Origin: an uncultured Porphyromonas sp.
GTDB lineage: Bacteria > Bacteroidota > Bacteroidia > Bacteroidales > Porphyromonadaceae
NCBI GenBank assembly: GCA_945965245.1
Contig: CAMFNC010000125.1
Location: 1-5,593 of the forward strand
Reading direction: 5' to 3'
Length of the DNA: 5,593 bases
Shown: positions 1 through 5,593 of the stretch, in pieces
How positions within the stretch are numbered: the first letter of the stretch is position 1
How the letters are laid out: each line of letters starts with the position of its first letter
Translations under genes and position numbers: made by a program
The notes under the pieces: generated by a model
What the model was told of the DNA's origin: nothing
Databases searched by the model: none
What the model saw: the letters and a program-made list of their open reading frames with translations, nothing else

Positions 1-2175
1 GATGAAGACCGTGAAGGAGAAGCAATTGCCTGGCATTTGAGCGAAGTTCTGAAGTTAAAAGACAAAGATACCCGCCGAATCGTTTTCCATGAGATTACCA
101 AGACGGCCATCGAAAAAGCCGTGCAGAACCCACGTGAAATAGATTTGCATCTGGTGGATGCACAGCAGGCGCGGCGTGTATTGGATAGATTGGTTGGGTT
201 TGAACTTTCGCCCGTATTGTGGCGTAGAATTAAAGCCAATCTCTCTGCTGGCCGTGTGCAGTCTGTGGCTGTGCGCTTGATAGTGGAACGTGAGGCCGAA
301 ATTAATCAATTTCAAGCCTCATCGGCCTATCGTACCATAGCCGTTTTTGCCACACCCAATGGCGAGGAACTGAAGGCGGAATTGAACAAACGATTTGATA
401 CCGAAGCGGAAGCACGAACCTATCTGGAGCAGTGTGCCGGTTCTGTTTTCAAGATTTCCGGTGTGGAGAGGAAGCCGGCCAAACGTTCACCGGCTCCTCC
501 GTTTACCACCAGTACATTGCAGCAGGAAGCGGCTCGCAAATTGGGCTTTTCCGTGACACAAACCATGCGTGTGGCACAAACCCTTTATGAAGAGGGGCAT
601 ATCACCTATATGCGTACGGACTCGGTCAATCTCTCTTCGCTGGCCATGAATACCATCAAAGCTGTAATCGAGAAATCGTGGGGAACAGAGTATCATCAGC
701 CTCGCAAATATAAAACCAAAAGCAAGGGAGCACAGGAAGCACACGAAGCCATCCGACCCACCTACGCCGATCGTGAAACCATCTCTGGCTCTCAGCAGCA
801 ACAGAAACTCTATGATTTGATACGTAAACGAGCCATTGCCTCTCAGATGGCGGATGCCCGATTGGAGCGTACCACCATCGAAATACGTACTACTGCCGAC
901 GGCACCCCCTATTTTCAGGCACAAGGTGAAATGGTTGTTTTTCCGGGGTTTCTGGAAGTCTATATGGAAAGCAGCGAAGAAGACGAAAATGGAAATACTC
1001 TCTATACGATGCGCATGCCGGATGTGCGTGGTGGAGAAACGTTGCATTTTAATGAAATTACGTCCACCGAAAAATATTCACAACATCCACCCCGATATTC
1101 GGAAGCGTCTTTGGTGCGGAAAATGGAAGAATTGGGTATTGGTCGCCCATCTACTTATGCTCCCACTATCCAAACCATTCAAAACCGCGGCTATGTGGAG
1201 CGTGGTGATAAGCCGGCAGGCAAACGAAAGTATGTGGAACTGGCTGTTCGGGATGGTAAATTGAACCGTGAAGTGCTTACCGAGAACTTTGGAGCGGAAC
1301 GCGGTAAATTATTGCCCACGGATATCGGTATAGTGGTAAATGACTTCCTGATGGAATATTTCCCTGATATTGTGAACTTTAATTTTACAGCTGATGTGGA
1401 GGAGCAGTTCGACCGTATTGCTGATGGTAAGTTGGATTGGCACGATCTGATAGAAAGGTTTTACGATAAATTTCATCCGCAAATCGAAAAAGAAATGGTC
1501 ATTAATCCCAATGCTCAAAGGGTGGGGGAGAGAATCTTAGGTAACGATCCCAAGACCGGCAGAGTAGTATCGGTGCGCATTGGTAGATATGGCCCCATGG
1601 CGCAAATCGGCACACCGGAGGATGAAGAGAAACCGCTGTTTGCCAAGTTGCTACCGGGACAGTCCATTACCACCATTACTTTGGAAGAAGCTCTTAAGTT
1701 ACTTTCACTCCCACGTCATTTGGGACAATATCGTGCTGCAGAAGTTACGGTATCTACCGGACGTTTCGGCCCTTATGTGCGCTTCCGAAATAAATTTGTG
1801 AGCATCCCCAAAACGATGGAGATGATGAGCATTTCTTTGGAAGAAGCCATTGCGCTGATTGATGCCAAAGAAGAAGCCGAACAGAAAAGCCTGCTCAAAA
1901 CATTTGACGGGAAGCCCGGTCTGGAAATACGATTGGGACGTTATGGTGCTTATATCAAGTATGAAGGCAACAACTATAAAATCCCCAAGAGCAATGAGCA
2001 TCCCGAAGAATTGACTTTGGAGGAATGTATGAAGTTGATAACCGAAGGCGGAACCTCTGCTCCGAAGAAGAGGGCTGCCACCAAAAGCAAAACAACCACC
2101 ACACGCAAGAAAACAGCCGCAGCCTCTGCCAAGAAGCCGGCAGCCACCACACGCAAAAAGAAAACCGAAGCATAA
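1..2175 (+). CDS. topA: DNA topoisomerase I (type IA), 5'-truncated by window edge
   Basis: Type IA topoisomerase that relaxes negatively supercoiled DNA by making a transient single-strand break. The frame is open from base 1, which already encodes the TOPRIM metal-binding motif DEDREGEAIAWHL, so the true start and roughly 110 N-terminal residues lie to the left; the TTG at 37 is not a start. In window numbering (724 residues visible): TOPRIM acidic residues D1, D3, E5; the conserved block LSAGRVQSVAVRLIVERE near 80-98; the catalytic tyrosine Y203 with R205 in ITYMRTDS; H248 in AHEAIRP; GIGRPSTYA at 379-387. Three C-terminal topoisomerase repeats follow, marked by GRYGPM (528), GRFGPY (587) and GRYGAY (646), exactly 59 residues apart. 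Only two cysteines are visible, so the four-Cys zinc fingers of E. coli TopA are absent. The last 40 residues (685-724) form a Lys/Ala/Thr-rich basic tail. The inferred full length of about 830 residues suits the family. It is followed 15 bases later by truA, probably in the same operon. Confidence 0.97.
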   Translation, partial: DEDREGEAIAWHLSEVLKLKDKDTRRIVFHEITKTAIEKAVQNPREIDLHLVDAQQARRVLDRLVGFELSPVLWRRIKANLSAGRVQSVAVRLIVEREAEINQFQASSAYRTIAVFATPNGEELKAELNKRFDTEAEARTYLEQCAGSVFKISGVERKPAKRSPAPPFTTSTLQQEAARKLGFSVTQTMRVAQTLYEEGHITYMRTDSVNLSSLAMNTIKAVIEKSWGTEYHQPRKYKTKSKGAQEAHEAIRPTYADRETISGSQQQQKLYDLIRKRAIASQMADARLERTTIEIRTTADGTPYFQAQGEMVVFPGFLEVYMESSEEDENGNTLYTMRMPDVRGGETLHFNEITSTEKYSQHPPRYSEASLVRKMEELGIGRPSTYAPTIQTIQNRGYVERGDKPAGKRKYVELAVRDGKLNREVLTENFGAERGKLLPTDIGIVVNDFLMEYFPDIVNFNFTADVEEQFDRIADGKLDWHDLIERFYDKFHPQIEKEMVINPNAQRVGERILGNDPKTGRVVSVRIGRYGPMAQIGTPEDEEKPLFAKLLPGQSITTITLEEALKLLSLPRHLGQYRAAEVTVSTGRFGPYVRFRNKFVSIPKTMEMMSISLEEAIALIDAKEEAEQKSLLKTFDGKPGLEIRLGRYGAYIKYEGNNYKIPKSNEHPEELTLEECMKLITEGGTSAPKKRAATKSKTTTTRKKTAAASAKKPAATTRKKKTEA
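2096..2156 (+). repeat. short direct repeat in the topA basic tail
   Basis: The 13-base unit CCACCACACGCAA occurs at 2096-2108 and again at 2144-2156, 48 bases (16 codons) apart and in the same frame, each time coding for Thr-Thr-Arg-Lys and leading into further lysines. It lies inside the Lys/Ala/Thr-rich C-terminal tail of TopA. Such low-complexity basic tails commonly grow and shrink by slippage or local duplication. I read this as a coding repeat rather than a regulatory or mobile one. Confidence 0.6.
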
Positions 2176-2178
2176 TAT

Positions 2179-2185
2179 AGGAAAG
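2179..2185 (+). promoter_or_regulatory. possible ribosome binding site of truA
   Basis: The purine-rich AGGAAAG sits in the 15-base gap between the topA stop and the truA ATG, five bases before the ATG. It resembles a weak Shine-Dalgarno site. Bacteroidota often initiate without one, so its contribution is uncertain; the closeness to the topA stop also allows translational coupling. Confidence 0.4.
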
Positions 2186-2190
2186 AGCAG

Positions 2191-2943
2191 ATGCGATATT
2201 TTATTGAGTTGAGCTATGATGGCACCCCCTTTAGTGGGTGGCAGACACAACCCAATGCTCCCACGGTGCAAGAAACCATCGAAGAGGCATTGACTCGGAT
2301 GATGCGTACCCCGATTGCTATTGTGGGTGCTGGTCGCACAGATGCTGGTGTGCATGCACATAGCATGACGGCGCATGTTGATTTGTCCATACTGCCACAA
2401 GAGGCAACTTATTTGGCTCATCGACTCAATGGTTACTTGTCGCCGGAGATAGCCATTCGACAGATTTATCCTGTTCGGGATGATGCACATGCTCGGTTTG
2501 ATGCACAGTGGCGCACCTATCATTATTATATTACCCGCAGCAAAGATCCTTTTGGCAGAGCATACGCCTTACGTCTACATTCCGATTTGGATTTCGAAGC
2601 CATGAATCGGGCTGCCGCTCATTTGTTGGATTATCGTGATTTTACGAGTTTCAGCAAACTCCATACTGATAATAAAACCAATCTTTGCACCGTGACCGAA
2701 GCCCGATGGCATTGGGATGAAGATACCGAAAAGGGATATTTTCGAATCACCGCCAATCGGTTCCTGCGTGGTATGGTACGTGCCATAGTGGGCACATTGC
2801 TTCCTTTGGGACGTGGTCAATATGATGAAAAAGAGTTTCGTAGGATAGTGGAATGCCAAGACCGTGGATTGGCCGGTTCGGCAGCCCCTCCGCACGGCCT
2901 TTTTATGGAACAGATCGTCTATCCCGATACCATTTTTTTGTAA
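2191..2943 (+). CDS. truA: tRNA pseudouridine(38-40) synthase TruA
   Basis: Converts uridines 38, 39 and/or 40 of the tRNA anticodon stem-loop to pseudouridine; a cytoplasmic, normally homodimeric enzyme that needs no cofactor. The 250-residue length is normal for the family. It opens with the typical beta strand and turn RYFIELSYDGTPFSGWQ (2-18). The catalytic motif GRTDAGVHA (48-56) places the nucleophilic aspartate at D51. RTYHYYI (108-114) contains the tyrosine that in the family stacks on the target base. FLRGMVRAIVGTLLPLG (191-207) is the second conserved core block, and APPHGLFMEQIVYP (232-245) is the usual C-terminal signature. The ATG at 2191 fits the family N-terminus and follows a purine-rich stretch. 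The gene starts 15 bases after the topA stop and so is probably co-transcribed with it. No key residue is missing and nothing suggests transfer. Confidence 0.97.
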   Translation: MRYFIELSYDGTPFSGWQTQPNAPTVQETIEEALTRMMRTPIAIVGAGRTDAGVHAHSMTAHVDLSILPQEATYLAHRLNGYLSPEIAIRQIYPVRDDAHARFDAQWRTYHYYITRSKDPFGRAYALRLHSDLDFEAMNRAAAHLLDYRDFTSFSKLHTDNKTNLCTVTEARWHWDEDTEKGYFRITANRFLRGMVRAIVGTLLPLGRGQYDEKEFRRIVECQDRGLAGSAAPPHGLFMEQIVYPDTIFL

Positions 2944-2958
2944 GTCGTTTTCTCTTTT

Positions 2959-2984
2959 GCTCTTTGGGGTGCGGAGTGCTTTTT
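2959..2984 (+). terminator. weak candidate terminator after truA
   Basis: An imperfect hairpin can be drawn with 2959-2965 (GCTCTTT) pairing with 2973-2979 (GGAGTGC). It has one T-T mismatch and two G-T wobble pairs around a seven-base loop, and is followed directly by five T (2980-2984). Position (16 bases after the truA stop and just before the candidate pheT promoter) suits a terminator. The stem is weak, so this is tentative, and truA transcripts may well read through into pheT. Confidence 0.25.
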
Positions 2985-2985
2985 C

Positions 2986-3017
2986 TTTGCTGCATTTGCA
3001 TAAAAAACGTATTTTTG
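2986..3017 (+). promoter_or_regulatory. Bacteroidota-type housekeeping promoter for pheT
   Basis: TTTG at 2986-2989 and TATTTTTG at 3010-3017 are separated by 20 bases. This matches the published Bacteroides primary-sigma consensus (-33 TTTG and -7 TAnnTTTG, spacing about 19-21) at every specified position. It points towards pheT and lies in the only sizeable intergenic gap. Transcription would be expected to start at about 3021-3026, giving a leader of some 65-70 bases. Inferred from sequence only. Confidence 0.65.
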
Positions 3018-3036
3018 TGCTTACTATGGTCTTTTG

Positions 3037-3051
3037 CAGTCTATAGGACTG
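3037..3051 (+). other. small hairpin in the pheT leader
   Basis: A perfect five-base inverted repeat, CAGTC (3037-3041) and GACTG (3047-3051), encloses the loop TATAG and is followed by TTTTA. G-T wobble pairs at both ends (3036 with 3052, 3042 with 3046) could lengthen it to seven pairs. It lies inside the predicted pheT leader RNA. The stem is too short to be called an attenuator with confidence, and no competing structure is obvious. Confidence 0.3.
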
Positions 3052-3091
3052 TTTTATGTGAGTTTTGGATCATGGTCAAACGCTTCAGATT

Positions 3092-5578
3092 ATGAATATA
3101 TCCTATAAATGGCTTCGCGAATTGGTAGATACCACGCTAAGTCCTCAGGAGGTGGCGGATGTCCTCACCTCCATCGGTTTGGAAACCGGTAGCATAGAAG
3201 AAGTAGAATCTATCCCCGGCGGATTGCGTGGTCTGGTGGTGGGACATGTGCTCACCTGCGAAATGCATCCCGATTCCGATCACCTGCATGTGACTACAGT
3301 AAGAGTATCCGATACCGAAGAACCCCTTCAGATTGTTTGTGGCGCGCCCAATGTAGCTGCCGGTCAGGCGGTTATAGTGGCTACTATTGGCACAGTGCTG
3401 GGTAGTGGTGATGACCAATTTACCATCAAGAAGTCCAAACTGCGCGGTGTGGAAAGCTATGGTATGATATGCAGCGAAACGGAAATCGGTGTGGGCAAGG
3501 ATAGCAGTGGAATTATTGTGCTGGATCCTGCTCAAGTGCCTTATGGAACGCCTGCCGCTCAATACTATGGAGTGGAAAGCGACTATGTGCTGGAAGTGGA
3601 TATTACCCCCAATCGTGTGGATGCCACCAGTCATTATGGTGTGGCTCGTGATTTGGCTGCCTATCTGACATTGCATGAAGGACGTGAAGTGAATGCCATA
3701 CGTCCGGATGCCGGAGCACCGCTACCGAAAGATGTGGCTTGCCCAGTGGAGGTTGAGCTGTGTGGTGAACCGGAATTGTGTCCTCGTTTTGAGGGAATAG
3801 TAATTCGAGGTATTCATGTGGCAGATTCTCCCGAATGGTTGCAAAAGAAACTGATAACCATTGGTCTGAAATCCATCAATAATGTGGTGGATATTACCAA
3901 CTATGTATTGCACGAAATAGGACAACCTTTGCATGCTTACAGTTTGAATACCATTTCCGGAAACAAGTTAGTGGTAGGGCCTGCACGCAATGGAGCTAAG
4001 ATATTGGCTCTGGATCACTTGGAGCATGAACTGACCGAATGGGATATAGTTATTGCCGATGAACAGGGAAATCCGCTCTGTGTGGGCGGTGTGATGGGTG
4101 GCGAAAAGTCCGGCACCGTGACAGAAACCACTGATATTTTTTTGGAAGCCGCCAATTTTAATCCCACGAGGGTTCGTAAGACGGCTCGCCGATTGGGCAT
4201 GAATAGTGATAGCTCGTTCCGTTTTGAGCGTGGATTGGATGCCGAGGCTACCGATTGGGCTTTGCAGCGTGCTGCCAATCTCATTTTACAGATTGCCGGC
4301 GGACAGATTGCCGGTGGCGTGACCGATACCTATCGTGTGCCATCTGCTCCCTATGAGGTGACATTGAGCCTCGAAAAATTGAATCGTGTGGCCGGTATGG
4401 ATATTCCTCGTGCCGATTTGATGACCATACTAAAGAGTCTGGAGATTACTTGTGTAAGTGATGTCGAAGATGTGCTGCAATTACGTGTGCCCCGCTATCG
4501 GTTTGATGTGATGCGTGATGTGGATGTGATTGAGGATGTGATGCGTATTTATGGTTATAATCGCATTGCTTTGTCGGGCTATATTCACGCTAATCTGACC
4601 CCTAAGTCACAGGCTGATATCAATCATCGCAGACGTGTCAAGATATCCGAACAATTGGTGGGTGCCGGATTTAGTGAGATACTCAATAACTCTTTGACTT
4701 CGAAAACTTTTTACGAAAATTTGATTTCGTTCCCGGTAGAGAGCGCAGTGGAACTGATGAATCCGTTGAGCCAAGACCTTAACGTGATGCGTCAGACCTT
4801 GCTCTTTGGCGGATTGCAAAGTATTAGTCGTAATGTGCGTCGCCAGCAACAGCGTTGTTATTTTTTTGAGTGGGGAAAATGCTATTCATGGAAGAAGGAA
4901 AAAGTGGGAACCAATCCAGAGAAACCTCTTACAGGATATTCCGAAGGGAATGCTTTGGGAGTGTGGATTTCCGGATGGCGAATACTCAATAGTTGGGCGC
5001 ATGCCAATGAGGCAGCCTCTCCTTATGAATTGAAGGCGGCTTTGATGAATATCTTTACTCGTTTGGGTGTCTCTCCTGCCGAGGTGAAAATGGCTCCTAC
5101 TTCTTGGGATATTTTCGATGGCACAGCGTATGAGATTTCCTTGTATAATGGTATCCGCATCGGTTTTATGGGAAGTGTGGCATCGGAATTACGCAAACGT
5201 ATGGAAGTGGATGCTTCGGTCTATTACTTGGAATTGGATTGGGATCAAATTTGCAAATTGGCCGATCGTAATAAGCCGGAAGTACAAGATTTGCCTCGTT
5301 TCCCACTGGTAAAGCGAGATATGGCATTACTTCTGGATAAAGAAATCGCATTTGTGGATATCGAAGCCATTGCCTATAAGACAGAAAAGAAATTGCTTCG
5401 TGGTTGTGAACTCTTCGATGTGTATGAGGGTAAAAATCTGCCAACCGGCAAAAAAAGCTATGCCGTGAGTTTCTATTTGCGCGATGATGAGAAGACCATG
5501 AGCGATAAGCAAATCGATGATATTATGAATAAAATCTTGCAACAACTCATCAAACAGTTGGGTGCGGAACAACGATAA
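3092..5578 (+). CDS. pheT: phenylalanine--tRNA ligase beta subunit
   Basis: Beta subunit of the cytoplasmic (alpha-beta)2 PheRS, which charges tRNA-Phe; in bacteria it binds tRNA and carries the site that hydrolyses mischarged Tyr-tRNA-Phe. The 828-residue length suits the bacterial family. Domains in order: N-terminal segment MNISYKWLRELV; EMAP-type tRNA-binding OB fold about 42-155 (HPDSDHLHVTTV, IVCGAPNVAAGQ); B3/B4 editing domain about 215-395 (SINNVVDITNYVLHEIGQPLHAY with H281; GGVMGGEKS with E338); B5 about 405-485 with the acidic patch RFDVMRDVDVIEDV; a core catalytic-like fold without active-site function about 490-700; ferredoxin-like anticodon-binding domain about 735-828 (PRFPLVKRDMALLLD). 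I chose the ATG at 3092 because MNISYKWL is the family N-terminus; an in-frame TTG at 3065 would add nine unconserved residues. No Shine-Dalgarno sequence precedes it, which is common in Bacteroidota. pheS is not adjacent upstream. Probably transcribed from its own promoter in the truA-pheT gap. Confidence 0.97.
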   Translation: MNISYKWLRELVDTTLSPQEVADVLTSIGLETGSIEEVESIPGGLRGLVVGHVLTCEMHPDSDHLHVTTVRVSDTEEPLQIVCGAPNVAAGQAVIVATIGTVLGSGDDQFTIKKSKLRGVESYGMICSETEIGVGKDSSGIIVLDPAQVPYGTPAAQYYGVESDYVLEVDITPNRVDATSHYGVARDLAAYLTLHEGREVNAIRPDAGAPLPKDVACPVEVELCGEPELCPRFEGIVIRGIHVADSPEWLQKKLITIGLKSINNVVDITNYVLHEIGQPLHAYSLNTISGNKLVVGPARNGAKILALDHLEHELTEWDIVIADEQGNPLCVGGVMGGEKSGTVTETTDIFLEAANFNPTRVRKTARRLGMNSDSSFRFERGLDAEATDWALQRAANLILQIAGGQIAGGVTDTYRVPSAPYEVTLSLEKLNRVAGMDIPRADLMTILKSLEITCVSDVEDVLQLRVPRYRFDVMRDVDVIEDVMRIYGYNRIALSGYIHANLTPKSQADINHRRRVKISEQLVGAGFSEILNNSLTSKTFYENLISFPVESAVELMNPLSQDLNVMRQTLLFGGLQSISRNVRRQQQRCYFFEWGKCYSWKKEKVGTNPEKPLTGYSEGNALGVWISGWRILNSWAHANEAASPYELKAALMNIFTRLGVSPAEVKMAPTSWDIFDGTAYEISLYNGIRIGFMGSVASELRKRMEVDASVYYLELDWDQICKLADRNKPEVQDLPRFPLVKRDMALLLDKEIAFVDIEAIAYKTEKKLLRGCELFDVYEGKNLPTGKKSYAVSFYLRDDEKTMSDKQIDDIMNKILQQLIKQLGAEQR

Positions 5579-5593
5579 GTAATCAATAACAAT

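Noticed and set aside
37..39. TTG as the start of topA
   Set aside because: The frame is open from base 1 and residues 1-12 encode the conserved TOPRIM acidic motif, so translation must begin upstream of the window.
487..1047. Open frame of 186 codons on the - strand inside topA
   Set aside because: It is entirely antisense to the catalytic core of TopA. The peptide shows no recognisable domain and no promoter or start context supports it.
1705..2523. Long open frame of 272 codons on the - strand across the topA-truA junction
   Set aside because: It lies opposite two clearly conserved genes, and its translation is Cys- and Phe-rich low-complexity sequence mirroring the Lys/Ala tail of TopA. 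No family resemblance is visible.
2991..3000. TGCATTTGCA as a possible operator palindrome
   Set aside because: It is two copies of the self-complementary TGCA around TT; the arms are only four bases long and the element lies in the promoter spacer. Too short to support a binding-site claim.
3065..3067. In-frame TTG as the pheT start
   Set aside because: It would add nine residues with no conservation ahead of MNISYKWL, which is itself the standard PheT N-terminus.
2853..3095. Open frame of 80 codons running from the end of truA to the pheT start
   Set aside because: It begins inside truA in another frame and is Phe/Cys/Leu-rich as expected from translating T-rich non-coding DNA. Only its last seven codons, reopening at the 3072 ATG, seemed worth noting as a leader micro-ORF.

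Overview
The window is an ordinary bacterial housekeeping segment with three genes, all on the + strand: the 3' part of topA (DNA topoisomerase I, cut by the left edge), truA (tRNA pseudouridine synthase, 2191-2943) and pheT (phenylalanyl-tRNA synthetase beta subunit, 3092-5578). Protein-coding sequence fills almost everything. The only real non-coding stretch is the 148-base gap between truA and pheT. I see no mobile element, CRISPR array, tRNA, rRNA or defence-type gene, and no sign of horizontal transfer.

The organism is most likely a member of Bacteroidota, probably Bacteroidales. The proteins read like that group's versions: PheT opens MNISYKWL and has the IVCGAPNVAAGQ block, and TopA ends in glycine-rich C-terminal repeats plus a Lys/Ala/Thr tail instead of zinc fingers. 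The gap before pheT also holds a good match to the Bacteroidota housekeeping promoter (TTTG, 20 bases, TATTTTTG), and pheT has no Shine-Dalgarno sequence. No genus can be assigned from this sequence alone.

Layout: topA and truA are separated by 15 bases and are probably co-transcribed from a promoter left of the window. After truA there is a weak hairpin followed by T residues, then the candidate promoter and a short leader of roughly 65-70 bases before the pheT ATG. So pheT probably starts its own transcript. The leader contains a small perfect hairpin and two tiny reading frames, the second of which overlaps the pheT start as ATGA. The right edge falls 15 bases after the pheT stop.

Functionally, TopA relaxes negative supercoils, TruA modifies the tRNA anticodon stem-loop, and PheT is the tRNA-binding and editing subunit of PheRS. 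TruA and PheT both act on tRNA, but nothing suggests a dedicated shared pathway. I did not find a novel system. The points worth a second look are the pheT leader, the TopA tail, and a few departures from consensus in the PheT editing domain.
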